A DNA stretch of 64,000 nucleotides from Sulfurimonas sp. (GTDB taxonomy: Bacteria > Campylobacterota > Campylobacteria > Campylobacterales > Sulfurimonadaceae), in the NCBI RefSeq assembly GCF_019429335.1, contig NZ_JAHYJB010000006.1, forward strand, positions 1 through 64,000, read 5' to 3'. This document shows positions 26,381-38,371 of this stretch, in pieces. The position numbers and the translations under genes were made by a program. Below the pieces are notes generated by a model. The model was given only the letters and a program-made list of their open reading frames with translations, was not told the DNA's origin and did no database searches. Position 1 is the first letter of the stretch; each line of letters begins with the position of its first letter.

Positions 26381-27292
26381 TTATTGTTTTATTGAACTTA
26401 ATTTCTTTTTTGCGCTCTGAGCCTGTTTGCTATCAGGAAATTGAGAGACAACTGCATCGTAAAAAACTTCTGCATTTTTTTTATCTCCAGTTTTTTCCAT
26501 AGATACAGCAGTATGAAGCAACAGTGTAGGCATATAGCTAGCTTTATTATAGAGCGTAGCGCTCTTTTTAAAGTAAGCAATCGCCTCTGCGTAATTATTT
26601 CTATAGTACTCTATCTCTCCAACCATATAGTGAGATTGAGCCGGCTTATAATTCATTGCAATAAGTTGCTTGTAATGCTCAATAGATTCGCCGTAAGACT
26701 TTTTATTATAAAAATCTTTGGCTTTTTTCTCTATATCTGCACCGGACATAGCTGTGGTTTTGGATTTTTTTGGACCCAGTCCTGCTTTAAGCTCTTTTGC
26801 TACAAGATCTTTAAACTTATTTACATCATTAACCAATGAATTGAACTCATCTTTTGTAATATATGAGCTATTTATTGCATCAATAAGCTTAGAGATTTCG
26901 GCAAGGCTTAGTTTTATTGTTTCAATATCTTTGCTGTTTATCTGAATTGACTCGGCAACTCTTTTATTATACTCGGAACTATCTGTTTTTTCATCTTCCA
27001 AAGATTTTATTTTCATCTTGTTTTCGCGAGAAGATGAACTAATTGACTCTATTATTGTTTGAAGCCCATCAACTCTCTCTCTTAAAGAGTCAACTTCGTT
27101 CGCTTGGTTGTTGCTTTTTACAACAACTTTTTGAAGATTTTTTTTAGTTTCAAGCAGAGTGGCCTCAGTGGAAGTTAAACCATAAGGATTTGGATTATTT
27201 AAATCACCTGCACCGAATGCAGAAGGTTCGGCGCAGATTAAATATGAAGGTATAAGTATTGCCGATATGACAACTATTTTACTGATATTCAT
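26381..27292 (-). CDS. cpoB: CpoB/YbgF-like TPR protein of the Tol-Pal system
   Basis: 303 aa with a signal peptide (about 1-21) and a coiled coil (about 50-160, heptads of I/L). The C-terminal TPR region (about 175-300) has YNKKSYGESIEHYKQLI and YYRNNYAEAIAYFKKSA. CpoB coordinates outer-membrane constriction with peptidoglycan synthesis. It directly follows pal (3-nt spacer), as in Tol-Pal operons. Confidence 0.88.
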   Translation of the reverse strand: MNISKIVVISAILIPSYLICAEPSAFGAGDLNNPNPYGLTSTEATLLETKKNLQKVVVKSNNQANEVDSLRERVDGLQTIIESISSSSRENKMKIKSLEDEKTDSSEYNKRVAESIQINSKDIETIKLSLAEISKLIDAINSSYITKDEFNSLVNDVNKFKDLVAKELKAGLGPKKSKTTAMSGADIEKKAKDFYNKKSYGESIEHYKQLIAMNYKPAQSHYMVGEIEYYRNNYAEAIAYFKKSATLYNKASYMPTLLLHTAVSMEKTGDKKNAEVFYDAVVSQFPDSKQAQSAKKKLSSIKQ

Positions 27293-27295
27293 TAA

Positions 27296-27835
27296 TTATG
27301 GTAGAAGCTTGAACTCAACTCTACGATTTTTAGACCAGCACTCTTTAGTTTTATCTGTACATACCGGGTTGCTCTCGCCAAAGCTTACCATTGAGATACG
27401 GCTAGCGTCAACACCTTCAGCAGCTAGAGCTTTTTTAACAGTTTCAGCTCTCTTAAGACCGAGTGCGAAGTTATACTCATCACTTCCCCACTCATCACAA
27501 TTTCCTTCAAGTTTTACGAAAAAGTTTTTTGCTTGAGTGTTCACAACAGAAGCACCGGCAGATAGGTTAGCTTGCATATCAGCTCTTATATTGAACTTAT
27601 CAAAATCAAAGTAAATTGTCTTAAGCTCACTTTCTAATCTAGTGATAACTTGACTTGTAGACTCTGTAGCGCTCTCAGTAACAACAGGAGCCTCTACGGA
27701 GGAGACACTCTCCGTTTCTACTTGTTGAACTTCTTGAGTAGCACTGTCTGTTGCTTCAACCTGAGGCTCTTTATCACCACATCCACTTAACACCAAGAGC
27801 GCCATTAACACGCTTGAAATCACTACTTTTTTCAT
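27296..27835 (-). CDS. pal: peptidoglycan-associated lipoprotein Pal
   Basis: 179 aa. The lipoprotein signal has the lipobox LSGC (Cys near 19). A Glu/Val/Thr-rich linker (about 25-65) precedes an OmpA-type domain with TIYFDFDKFNIR, GNCDEWGSDEYNFALGLKRA and the C-terminal NRRVEFKL. It anchors the outer membrane to peptidoglycan and pairs with TolB. A 78-nt AT-rich gap with an inverted repeat (near 27897-27917) separates it from tolB, so it may have its own promoter. Confidence 0.95.
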   Translation of the reverse strand: MKKVVISSVLMALLVLSGCGDKEPQVEATDSATQEVQQVETESVSSVEAPVVTESATESTSQVITRLESELKTIYFDFDKFNIRADMQANLSAGASVVNTQAKNFFVKLEGNCDEWGSDEYNFALGLKRAETVKKALAAEGVDASRISMVSFGESNPVCTDKTKECWSKNRRVEFKLLP

Positions 27836-27913
27836 CTTCTTCTACCTTATATTTTAGTTTACAGGAATTGTATCAGAATTATATTAAAATTTATTTATAA
27901 AATAAATTAAATA

Positions 27914-29164
27914 TTACCAATCCATTGATTGAACTTTCCCATACTGAAGTGGGAAAAGATAGTTTTTGTTATGGTTTAATCTGATTACGCCTATTGAACT
28001 TTGACCCTCATAATTTTTTATGAAAATTATTGCATCGCCATCTACAGAAAACCTTGGAAACTCATTTACACCAACTGCGGTAAGTCTTCTTATAAAATCT
28101 GTCTCCGTTGATACTAGATGCAAATTGAACGTATTGCTGCCAAACGCATCAGAACTCTCCCTTGCTTTATAGACTATATATTTACCAAAAACGCTGCATG
28201 CTGCATTACTTTTTCCATAATAAACTACCTGCTCAACAGCGCCCGTATTCATATTTAAAGAGAATATATTTGGATAGCCCAAACGGTCAGATACAAATAC
28301 GACTTTATCGCTCTCCAAAAACTGTCCGCTTACATCTATGCCGCCATAGTTTGTCAATGCTTTAGTAGCCTTTGTATTTACATCATACAGATAGATGTCT
28401 GGTTGTCCTTTTGGGGCCATAGTCAGCAAAAGCTTACTTCCGTCATTATTGACATCTGAACATATCATCATTCCATCGGATGATTTTATAACTTTACTTT
28501 TCCCGGTTTTAATATCCACATGTTTAAGTGTAGGTTTATTTTCATCCAAAGAGCTGTAGTAAAAAGCGCTTTGTTCCTTGTTGGCCCACTTTGGAAAAAC
28601 ATTAAAACCTCCCTTGACAACAATATGTTGATAAGTTAAAGTGTAATCAGAAATTACCAATTCACTTTTTTGAGGAGAAACCATTCTGGCAAATATTACT
28701 TTTCTTTTCATCCACTCAACAGGAGGCTCTCCCATAAATTTATTTATGTCGTATGCTATTGTATGAGAAACAAACATGTACGTATTTGTGTTATTAACTT
28801 TATAGTTTTTATTATAAACAACACCATTGTTGCTTATAAGCTTAAGCTCCACATTCAAAGAACGTCCATCACCCTCAAATAATTTATATCTGAGGACATA
28901 GTTCATATTTTTATTTTCAACAAGTACGCTGGTTGCATCAAAATTAACATTTCTATGATTTCTATCTACATTAAATATAGACAGAACATTCAAGTCGGCT
29001 ATTACTGACTTAAAAAATTTGCTTTTAAAAGTTTGGTCATAGCTAACTGACGAATCCTCAACTGCGATGGTCGGAAGGCTATCTGCTTTTTTTACAACAT
29101 CTATGGTTGCGTCACTGGCAAACAAAGACGCCATAACCAATAAAATTGAAACAAAAATTTTCAA
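27914..29164 (-). CDS. tolB: Tol-Pal system translocation protein TolB
   Basis: 416 aa. A signal peptide (about 1-17), an N-terminal D1 domain and a six-bladed beta-propeller are present, with recurring blade motifs (AFYYSSLD, KLLLTMAPKGQPDIYLYD, VVFVSDRLGYPNIFSLNM). It is a periplasmic partner of Pal and TolA. It follows tolA with 3 nt between. Confidence 0.93.
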   Translation of the reverse strand: MKIFVSILLVMASLFASDATIDVVKKADSLPTIAVEDSSVSYDQTFKSKFFKSVIADLNVLSIFNVDRNHRNVNFDATSVLVENKNMNYVLRYKLFEGDGRSLNVELKLISNNGVVYNKNYKVNNTNTYMFVSHTIAYDINKFMGEPPVEWMKRKVIFARMVSPQKSELVISDYTLTYQHIVVKGGFNVFPKWANKEQSAFYYSSLDENKPTLKHVDIKTGKSKVIKSSDGMMICSDVNNDGSKLLLTMAPKGQPDIYLYDVNTKATKALTNYGGIDVSGQFLESDKVVFVSDRLGYPNIFSLNMNTGAVEQVVYYGKSNAACSVFGKYIVYKARESSDAFGSNTFNLHLVSTETDFIRRLTAVGVNEFPRFSVDGDAIIFIKNYEGQSSIGVIRLNHNKNYLFPLQYGKVQSMDW

Positions 29165-29167
29165 AGT

Positions 29168-29935
29168 CTACTCCTGCGATATTAAATTTATTAAATATTT
29201 ACCTGATTTGTTATCAGGATTTTTGGGAAAGAGGACATTTGTCAATCTCCCCTTTATTTTATCACACTCACTATTAAGAGCATCGCTGTCTGAATAGGTG
29301 AGAATTCTAAAATCAATAACCTTTCCAAAAGAGTCAAGCTCTATAACTGCTTTTACAACCTTGCCCTCAGTATTGTCAGGCGGCATGAAATATTGATACA
29401 CTATGCCTTGAATTTTAGCCAAATATTCATTTACTTCCGTTCCCGTAGAGCTTTTAGAATCCTTTTCGGATTTACTTTCTGAGTTGACTTTTTGAATTTT
29501 ACTGCTAGCTGATTCAACCTTGCTTACTTCAGATTTTGCACTTTTCTTGGAAAGCTCTTGAGCGACTCTTTTATCTAGCTCTTTTTGGATTTTTTTATCT
29601 TCTTTTTTTATATCTTTTGTCCAAACTTGACTAAATAGGTTATCTATATTAACCTCTTTTTTCTCTGTTTGCGCAACTTTTTCCTCTTCGGGCTCTTGTT
29701 TTACAACAGGTTCTTTCTCTTCTTTTTCTATGGGTCTCTCAACTGGTTTTTGAACATTAGTTGATTGGACATTTGCCATATCTACAGATATAGAAATAAA
29801 ATCATCTTTTTGCAATGCATATATTTTAACATCCTTTGATGCCACTATAGCAATAAAAAAAAGTGCTGTGAAAAATACGAAGAGAGACAGCGATATAAAA
29901 CCGCTGAAATAAAAATAGTAGTCTTTCTTATCCAT
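29168..29935 (-). CDS. tolA: TolA/TonB-like energy-transducing protein
   Basis: 255 aa. An N-terminal membrane anchor (about 11-34) is followed by a long Lys/Glu-rich helical rod (about 55-165). A C-terminal TonB-like domain (about 165-250: VVKAVIELDSFGKVIDFRIL) completes it. It spans the periplasm between TolQR and Pal/TolB. It overlaps tolR by 8 nt. Confidence 0.88.
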   Translation of the reverse strand: MDKKDYYFYFSGFISLSLFVFFTALFFIAIVASKDVKIYALQKDDFISISVDMANVQSTNVQKPVERPIEKEEKEPVVKQEPEEEKVAQTEKKEVNIDNLFSQVWTKDIKKEDKKIQKELDKRVAQELSKKSAKSEVSKVESASSKIQKVNSESKSEKDSKSSTGTEVNEYLAKIQGIVYQYFMPPDNTEGKVVKAVIELDSFGKVIDFRILTYSDSDALNSECDKIKGRLTNVLFPKNPDNKSGKYLINLISQE

Positions 29936-30320
29936 TAGTAGCTAACGAAACCTCTATAAAGCCTGCCTGCTTTACGGCAGCAAGAACAGACATAACTACA
30001 CCATAGTCTAAACTTTTATCTGCACTAATCAATACGGTCGCCTTTAAATCCAACTGTTTTGAATAGAGAAAAAAATTATCTAAAAACGAATTAAGCTGAA
30101 AATTGTCTTTGTTGACTTTTAAATTTTTATCTTTATCAATAGTTATATGTACAGGAGGTATTTTTGATAATGATTTTGTTTTTGAGCTTTGAGGAAGATT
30201 TATCTTCTCTTCATATATCATATTAGGTGCTATAACCATCATTATAGCCAATAGAACCAGCATTACATCCACTAGTGGAGTAATGTTTAGTTCAGGTTTT
30301 TCATCCCAGTTATAAGCCAT
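29928..30320 (-). CDS. tolR: TolR/ExbD-type proton-channel protein
   Basis: 130 aa. One N-terminal membrane helix carries the conserved Asp (NITPLVDVMLVLLAIMM; Asp near 18), which takes part in proton flow. A small periplasmic domain follows, with a TVLISADKSLDYG pattern. It forms the TolQR motor with the next gene. Confidence 0.93.
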   Translation of the reverse strand: MAYNWDEKPELNITPLVDVMLVLLAIMMVIAPNMIYEEKINLPQSSKTKSLSKIPPVHITIDKDKNLKVNKDNFQLNSFLDNFFLYSKQLDLKATVLISADKSLDYGVVMSVLAAVKQAGFIEVSLATNG

Positions 30321-30323
30321 TAG

Positions 30324-30890
30324 CTACACTTTTCTAGCTATTATTGCATCGCTTTGCATCTCAATAAAGCTAATAAGCTCAAATGATTTTCTCTTTAGTA
30401 TCTGATGATACGTATATGCAAATATCGCAACAAAAATACCCGCAGCAGTTGCGACCAAAGCATCAGAAACTCCAGCAGCAATAACAGACATGCCGCCGCT
30501 GCTTTGTCCAATATGCGTAAATGTGTCTAAAATTGAAACAACTGTTCCAAATAGACCTATAAACGGTGTCGTTGAAGCAAATACAGATAATATCGAGAGA
30601 CCCTTTGTGGCATCTTTTGTAGCCGCTAAGAGGCATAGAGATAATATATCTTTAGTAATATTTGAACTTGATTTTAAAAAATTGCTTAAAAAAGATTGAG
30701 GATGAACGCTTGAAGCCCCCATCAAAAGAGTCTCAAGCGATCTGCTCTCAATTTCAAGCCAATTTGTTATTGAGAGGTATCTGTAGAAAAAAACCCAATT
30801 TAGCACTATAAAATATACCGCTAAAAGAGCCAAAACACCCAGCGTAACTGGATGACTTTTTATATAAAAATCAATTATATCGTTAATCAT
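30324..30890 (-). CDS. tolQ: TolQ/ExbB-type proton-channel protein
   Basis: 188 aa with three membrane helices. The conserved stretch TPFIGLFGTVVSILDTF near 105-121 is followed by SDALVATAAGIFVAI near 140-154, the MotA/TolQ/ExbB signature. It is slightly shorter than E. coli TolQ, as is usual in this phylum. It is separated by 3 nt from atpC, so the Tol genes run on from the ATP synthase operon. Confidence 0.93.
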   Translation of the reverse strand: MINDIIDFYIKSHPVTLGVLALLAVYFIVLNWVFFYRYLSITNWLEIESRSLETLLMGASSVHPQSFLSNFLKSSSNITKDILSLCLLAATKDATKGLSILSVFASTTPFIGLFGTVVSILDTFTHIGQSSGGMSVIAAGVSDALVATAAGIFVAIFAYTYHQILKRKSFELISFIEMQSDAIIARKV

Positions 30891-30893
30891 AAT

Positions 30894-31286
30894 CTATAGT
30901 AAATTCTGAGCTGCTGATTCAAGTCTTGCAGTAACAGTAGCGATTGCAGGGTTATTGTCTTTAATAGATTCAATAAGTTCTTTTGCGCTCTCGAGTGCTT
31001 TAGCCACTTCACCTTCTGTTGCACCGCGGATTGCCACAGCACCCTCAACTAATACAATTACCTTTTTCTCATCAACTTGAACAACGCCCCAGTTGATTAG
31101 AATTGATTCGACTGATTTATCCTCTTTCTCTATGTCGATTACGCCAGTTTCAAGAAGCGTAGTCAAACAAGAGTGTTCTGCTAGAACCCCAAACTCACCC
31201 TCTTCACCAGGAAGAGTTACACTAACGGCTTCACCATCATAGATTACACCGTTAGGAGTCAGGATTTCAAGTTTTAACTTATCCAT
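30894..31286 (-). CDS. atpC: ATP synthase epsilon subunit
   Basis: 130 aa. The N-terminal beta-sandwich starts MDKLKLEILTPNGVIYDGEAVSVTLPG-type, and the C-terminal helical hairpin follows (about 90-130). It sits in the F1 central stalk, where it couples and inhibits rotation. It follows atpD by 16 nt. Confidence 0.95.
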   Translation of the reverse strand: MDKLKLEILTPNGVIYDGEAVSVTLPGEEGEFGVLAEHSCLTTLLETGVIDIEKEDKSVESILINWGVVQVDEKKVIVLVEGAVAIRGATEGEVAKALESAKELIESIKDNNPAIATVTARLESAAQNLL

Positions 31287-31302
31287 GTCAGTCCTTTATG
31301 AA

Positions 31303-33596
<2,294 letters not shown>

Positions 33597-33605
33597 AAAT
33601 TATCC

Positions 33606-35123
33606 TTACGCCACTATAAAGCTAGATTTAAACTCTTCAAGTGCTTTTTTTATCAATGCGCTAGTAGTATCATCTACCTTAGAAGTACTTCTAATGCTCT
33701 CAAAAATTTGAGGGTAAGATGCTTCAATAAATGGATATAACTCAGCTTCAAAACGAACCACATTTGATGGATTCATATCATCAAAAAAGCCTTCATTTCC
33801 TGCAAATATAATTAAAACTTGCTTCTCAACGGATAGTGGAGAGAAAGGAGGCTGCTTAAGAACTTCAACCATTCTCTGTCCGCGCTCTAACTGCTTGCGA
33901 GATGTCTCATCAAGGTCTGAAGCAAACTGTGCGAATGCCTGTAGCTCACGATATTGTGCAAGGTCAAGTCTTAGCGTACCTGCAACTTGTTTAGTAGCCT
34001 TAATCTGAGCAGCACCACCAACACGAGAAACAGAAAGACCAACATTAATTGCAGGACGAACGCCCGAATTGAATAGTTCAGTCTCAAGGAAAATCTGACC
34101 ATCGGTAATAGAGATAACGTTTGTTGGAATATATGCAGAAACGTCACCAGCCTGTGTTTCAATGATTGGAAGAGCAGTCAGGGAACCTGCACCTTTTTCA
34201 TCAGAAAGCTTTGCAGCTCTTTCTAAAAGACGAGAGTGGATATAAAAAACGTCACCAGGATATGCTTCACGACCCGGAGGACGGCGAAGAATAAGCGACA
34301 TTTCACGATAAGCAACTGCATGTTTACTTAAATCATCATATACAATTAAACCATGTCTAGCATTATCACGGAAATACTCACCCATAGTAACACCGGTATA
34401 CGGAGCCAAGAATTGTAGTGCAGCAGCTTCAGCAGCTGTAGAAGAAACAATAATAGTGTACTCAAGTGCACCATGATCTTCTAAACGACGGATGATTTGT
34501 GCAACAGTCGACTCTTTTTGACCAACAGCAACATAAATACAAACAACACCGTTGCCTTTTTGATTGATAATAGCATCTAATGCGATTGTCGTTTTACCTG
34601 TTTGACGGTCACCGATAATAAGCTCTCTTTGACCTCTACCGATTGGAACAAGAGCATCAATAGCTTTGATACCTGTAGCAAGCGGCTCATGAACAGATTT
34701 ACGAGCCATAATGCCAGGTGCTTTTTCCTCAACGAAACGAGTTTCAGTTGTCTCAATAGGACCCTTTCCGTCTATCGGCTCACCTAGTGCATTTACGACA
34801 CGACCAAGAAGTGCGTCACCAACTGGAACACGAAGTAGACGACCTAATCTTTTTACAGACTTGCCCTCTTTTAACATGGCTCCTGCTCCAAGAATAACAA
34901 CGCCTACCGTGCTCTCCTCAAGGTTCATAACCAGACCTCTCGTTCCCTCTTCGAACTCTACCATCTCACCAGCCATAACATTGCTAAGTCCATAAACTCT
35001 CGCAACACCGTCAGCATATGAAACAATTTTACCTGTCTCATTGATATCAACACTTAGTTCAAAGTTATCGATACGCTCTTTAATTATTGAGCTGATTTCA
35101 TCAGCTTGAATTTTTGCTACCAC
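33606..35123 (-). CDS. atpA: ATP synthase alpha subunit
   Basis: 505 aa. Walker A is GDRQTGKTT near 170. The conserved blocks [17 protein letters not shown] and [28 protein letters not shown]-type are also present. It forms the non-catalytic nucleotide sites of F1. The GTG start has GAGGAG 7 nt upstream. Confidence 0.97.
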   Translation of the reverse strand: MVAKIQADEISSIIKERIDNFELSVDINETGKIVSYADGVARVYGLSNVMAGEMVEFEEGTRGLVMNLEESTVGVVILGAGAMLKEGKSVKRLGRLLRVPVGDALLGRVVNALGEPIDGKGPIETTETRFVEEKAPGIMARKSVHEPLATGIKAIDALVPIGRGQRELIIGDRQTGKTTIALDAIINQKGNGVVCIYVAVGQKESTVAQIIRRLEDHGALEYTIIVSSTAAEAAALQFLAPYTGVTMGEYFRDNARHGLIVYDDLSKHAVAYREMSLILRRPPGREAYPGDVFYIHSRLLERAAKLSDEKGAGSLTALPIIETQAGDVSAYIPTNVISITDGQIFLETELFNSGVRPAINVGLSVSRVGGAAQIKATKQVAGTLRLDLAQYRELQAFAQFASDLDETSRKQLERGQRMVEVLKQPPFSPLSVEKQVLIIFAGNEGFFDDMNPSNVVRFEAELYPFIEASYPQIFESIRSTSKVDDTTSALIKKALEEFKSSFIVA

Positions 35124-35144
35124 TACACATCTCCTCTCATGAAG

Positions 35145-35678
35145 TTAAATTGCTTTTATAATATGTTCTATCATTTGACTGTTGATTCTTGTTTTAGAGA
35201 AACTTATCTCTACTCCAAGATCTTCAACATCTACTTTTATACCTTTAAAGTTCTCTTTAACAAACTTTAATGATATTTTAGAATCAAATTTCCTGCCTAA
35301 TCCGTTACTTAAACCTTCTATAACCTTTGCATCAATATCGCTGTCACTATATACAATTCCATTATAGATCTTATTAGTTTTAGCGATATCTTTTCTCATT
35401 ACTTCCGCTATTAGAGGAATAATATTGATACGATTATGTTCAGCAAGTAATTTAATTAAATTTTCAACATCCTTATTGCCGGCAGATTTTACTGCAGCCA
35501 GCAAGATATCAGACTTTTGATTTTTACTAACATCTGGATTACTGATAATTCTTTTAAATTTCTCGTTCTCAAACGCCCCAGCTAAAGCAGAAAATATCAG
35601 AAATATATCTTGCATAGACTCTGTAGTAGAACCCTGTTTAATAGCTTTGAGGTATCTCTTTGCAATCAACTCTTCCAT
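35145..35678 (-). CDS. atpH: ATP synthase delta subunit
   Basis: 177 aa. The helical N-terminal domain begins IAKRYLKAIKQ, and a C-terminal alpha/beta part contains VDVEDLGVEISFSKTRIN, near the family ending. It joins the peripheral stalk to F1. It is directly adjacent to atpF with no gap. Confidence 0.92.
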   Translation of the reverse strand: MEELIAKRYLKAIKQGSTTESMQDIFLIFSALAGAFENEKFKRIISNPDVSKNQKSDILLAAVKSAGNKDVENLIKLLAEHNRINIIPLIAEVMRKDIAKTNKIYNGIVYSDSDIDAKVIEGLSNGLGRKFDSKISLKFVKENFKGIKVDVEDLGVEISFSKTRINSQMIEHIIKAI

Positions 35679-36188
35679 TTATGCCACCTTCTTTAAGATA
35701 ACATTAGCCATAGCCTCTTTGTCAAAAGAGTCATCACTTTGACTCAATACTTCAGAGAATATATTTTCAACAACATTACGAACCATTTTTCTCTGTTCAA
35801 AATCCATAAGTACCGCTTGCTGCTTTACTAATATCTCTATATCTGATTCACATTGAGTCATAATAGCGTCATTAATGACCTTATTCTCTTTTTTAGAATT
35901 AGTTACTAAATCTGTTGCGAACTTCTCAGCCGCAGCAACCTTAGCAAGTGCTTCTTTTTTTAAAGAGACAGACTCTTTTAGCTTATCTTGCACTTTTTTC
36001 ATTTCATCAGCGATTCCATGACTTCTTGACGCAAAGTAGCTCTTTACCGGTTCAGCAACAAGATACCAGATTAGTCCTGCAAACAGTAAAAAATTGACTG
36101 TTCTTTGGACTATATCCGTCTCTGTATTGCCACTAGATGCCAATGCATATGTTGATATCATTAGCATAAATACTAAAATTCTACTCAC
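35679..36188 (-). CDS. atpF: ATP synthase b subunit
   Basis: 169 aa. The N-terminus looks like a signal peptide plus a membrane helix (about 1-17 and 30-46), as in other Campylobacterota b subunits. A long amphipathic stalk helix (about 50-165) follows. Together with the b'-type subunit next door it forms a heterodimeric peripheral stalk. Confidence 0.92.
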   Translation of the reverse strand: MSRILVFMLMISTYALASSGNTETDIVQRTVNFLLFAGLIWYLVAEPVKSYFASRSHGIADEMKKVQDKLKESVSLKKEALAKVAAAEKFATDLVTNSKKENKVINDAIMTQCESDIEILVKQQAVLMDFEQRKMVRNVVENIFSEVLSQSDDSFDKEAMANVILKKVA

Positions 36189-36197
36189 ATCACATCC

Positions 36198-36620
36198 TTA
36201 TATTTGACTAAATTTAGCTTTTACAGCTTCTTTAAACAGCGGCATTTGTGATCTTAAATCACCGCTTAACTGCTCACGAGAACGAGCAAGTAATTGCTCA
36301 AACTCTAAATACTGACTAGCTAATTCAGCACGTTTTGCTTCTAATTTACTCTCTGCTAACTCTCTAGCATCCGTAATAACTTTATCTCTCAGGGCCGAAG
36401 CTTCCAATTTAGCATTTGCAATTATTGACTGCGCTTTTAACTTAAGTTCATTGATTTCCTCATCATTAGAGCCTACTTTTTCTAGGTCTTTTTTGATGTC
36501 TTCATCTCTTTTACTCATATAAGCGAATAATGGATTGTAAAGCCAACTGTTTAGAACGGCAATAAGAGTAAGAAACACGATTAATGTAGCTACAAGTAGT
36601 ATCGGATTTATATCTAACAT
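36198..36620 (-). CDS. atpF': ATP synthase b'-type subunit
   Basis: 140 aa. One N-terminal membrane helix (about 5-25: PILLVATLIVFLTLIAVL), then a charged coiled coil to the end. Having two different b subunits is usual in this phylum and in phototrophs. AGGAGGT precedes the start, and it is first in the ATP synthase transcript. The a and c subunit genes are not in the window. Confidence 0.9.
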   Translation of the reverse strand: MLDINPILLVATLIVFLTLIAVLNSWLYNPLFAYMSKRDEDIKKDLEKVGSNDEEINELKLKAQSIIANAKLEASALRDKVITDARELAESKLEAKRAELASQYLEFEQLLARSREQLSGDLRSQMPLFKEAVKAKFSQI

Positions 36621-36642
36621 AGCACCTCCTAAAAGTTGCGTG

Positions 36643-36648
36643 ATTATA
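36643..36648 (-). promoter_or_regulatory. -10 element for the ATP synthase operon
   Basis: On the minus strand TATAAT (in TAGTATAATCACG) lies 23 nt before the start of the b'-type gene, within an AT-rich upstream stretch. There is no clear -35, as is common in Campylobacterota. Confidence 0.5.
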
Positions 36649-36746
36649 CTACTTTAAAATTAAAAGAATTGTTAAACTGATAAAAATTTTAAATATTTTT
36701 TATATTTTTTATGAATAATATTCAAACGGAAGAAGCCTATAACGCT

Positions 36747-37589
36747 TTATTTTTGAAGAAGTGTTAAAAAGTAGTTTGTCTGATTTTCATTATCAAATTC
36801 AATTGTTAAACCTTTATTTGAACTCTTTGTTTTAAATCCAAGTAAAGATAGTTTTTCTTTTATTAGTTTGAAATCAAACGAGATGCTCTCATGTTTGCTT
36901 TGTGATTCAACAGTACTATTTTTTATGCTCTTTATAGTAGCTTCGACTTCTCTTACGCTTAATTTTTGGCCGATAATTGAGTTAACAATAAGCTGTTGCT
37001 GCTTCTCATCAAGCCCTACTAAAACTTTTGCATGTCCCGTGCTGATCTTTTTCTCTATCAATGCTCTTTGTGTTTTTTGCGATAGCTGAAGAAGTCTTAT
37101 AGTATTTGTAATATGAGTTCTGCTTTTATGGATTCTAGTTGAGAGCTCATCCTGAGTAATACTGTGAAGCTTGATAAGTTCACCGTAAGCATGCGCAAGC
37201 TCAATTGAGTTAAGTTCGTCTCTTTGAATATTTTCAATCAGCGCGAACTGTCTCATCTTCTGCTCGTCGCTATTTAAGACGATTGCACGGATTGTTTTTA
37301 GCTTTGCCAGTTTTGAGGCGCGAAGTCTTCTCTCTCCTGCAATTAAAATATACCCGTCAACATCTTCAGTCACAATAATGGGCTGAATAAGACCATCATT
37401 TTTAATTGATTCGCCTAGTTCGTAAAGAGAACTCTCTTCAAAATGTTTTCTTGGCTGAAAAGGATTCGGTCTTATATCTTTTAATGCAATCTCTATAATT
37501 GAATCTTTTTGAGAAACTTCATTGTCGTAAGCCTCTTCAATCTCGCCTAAAAGTGCGCCTAATCCTCTGCCTAACTTCTGTGACTTCAT
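36747..37589 (-). CDS. parB: chromosome-partitioning protein ParB
   Basis: 280 aa. The N-terminal ParB/Spo0J nuclease-like CTP-binding domain has IRPNPFQPRKHFEE, LIAGERRLRASKLA and QFALIENIQRDELN. A central HTH follows (TQDELSTRIHKSRTHITNTIRLLQLS), then a C-terminal dimerisation part. It loads on parS sites; I found no parS consensus in the window. It overlaps parA by 4 nt. Confidence 0.96.
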   Translation of the reverse strand: MKSQKLGRGLGALLGEIEEAYDNEVSQKDSIIEIALKDIRPNPFQPRKHFEESSLYELGESIKNDGLIQPIIVTEDVDGYILIAGERRLRASKLAKLKTIRAIVLNSDEQKMRQFALIENIQRDELNSIELAHAYGELIKLHSITQDELSTRIHKSRTHITNTIRLLQLSQKTQRALIEKKISTGHAKVLVGLDEKQQQLIVNSIIGQKLSVREVEATIKSIKNSTVESQSKHESISFDFKLIKEKLSLLGFKTKSSNKGLTIEFDNENQTNYFLTLLQK

Positions 37590-38371
37590 GCTTGCATAAT
37601 CGCTTGTGCTAAATTTTGATACGCTATTGAACCTATTGATTTTACATCATATAATATCGCAGGCTTACCAAATGAAGGAGACTCGGCAAGCTTTACATTT
37701 CTAGGAACAACAATAATCTCGCCCTCCATATCTTTAAAAAGTTTGCTGCTGAAATGTTGTTTCAAATCTGCAAAAACTTGCTTAGATAGGTTGTTTTGAG
37801 CGCTAAACATTGTAGGTAAAAACCCTTTTATTATCAATTTCTGATTGATTGATTTTCTAACAAGCTTAACAGTATTTAAAAGCTGTGCAAGACCCTCAAG
37901 CGCAAAAAATTCGCACTGGATTGGAATAATTACCGAGTTAGAAGCCGAGAGCGCGTTTATCGTCATTGGCCCAAGTGCCGGAGGAGAGTCGATAATGATA
38001 TAGTCATAATCTTTTAAAACATTAGCAATTGCTTTTTTCAAAACAAGCTCGCGCCCCTTTGAATTCTCAGCATCGTAATACTCTTTTTCTATACCTACAA
38101 GCCCGATGTTTGACGGTGCAAGATGAAGAGTAGGCAGTTCTGATTTTAAAATAATGTCTTTTAATTTTTTGGTTCCAATTAAAACATGATAGATATTAAA
38201 CTCATAATCATTTCTATGAAAGCCGAGCGACGTAGTGGCATTTGCCTGTGGGTCTGAGTCTATAAGAAGCACTTTTTTTTCTGCAACTGCAAGTGAAGCA
38301 GCTAGGTTTACGGCAGTAGTTGTTTTACCGACCCCACCCTTTTGATTTGCAATTACAATAACTTCGCTCAT
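37586..38371 (-). CDS. parA: chromosome-partitioning ATPase ParA (Soj)
   Basis: 261 aa. The deviant Walker A is KGGVGKTTTA near 11, with IIDSPPALGPMTINAL and the dimer contact region. It moves ParB-bound origins. The ATG overlaps the birA end by 4 nt. Confidence 0.96.
   Translation of the reverse strand: MSEVIVIANQKGGVGKTTTAVNLAASLAVAEKKVLLIDSDPQANATTSLGFHRNDYEFNIYHVLIGTKKLKDIILKSELPTLHLAPSNIGLVGIEKEYYDAENSKGRELVLKKAIANVLKDYDYIIIDSPPALGPMTINALSASNSVIIPIQCEFFALEGLAQLLNTVKLVRKSINQKLIIKGFLPTMFSAQNNLSKQVFADLKQHFSSKLFKDMEGEIIVVPRNVKLAESPSFGKPAILYDVKSIGSIAYQNLAQAIMQA

Noticed and set aside
27897-27917. Terminator between tolB and pal
   Set aside because: The inverted repeat is made only of A and T and lacks a distinct T-run, so it is not separable from AT-rich background.
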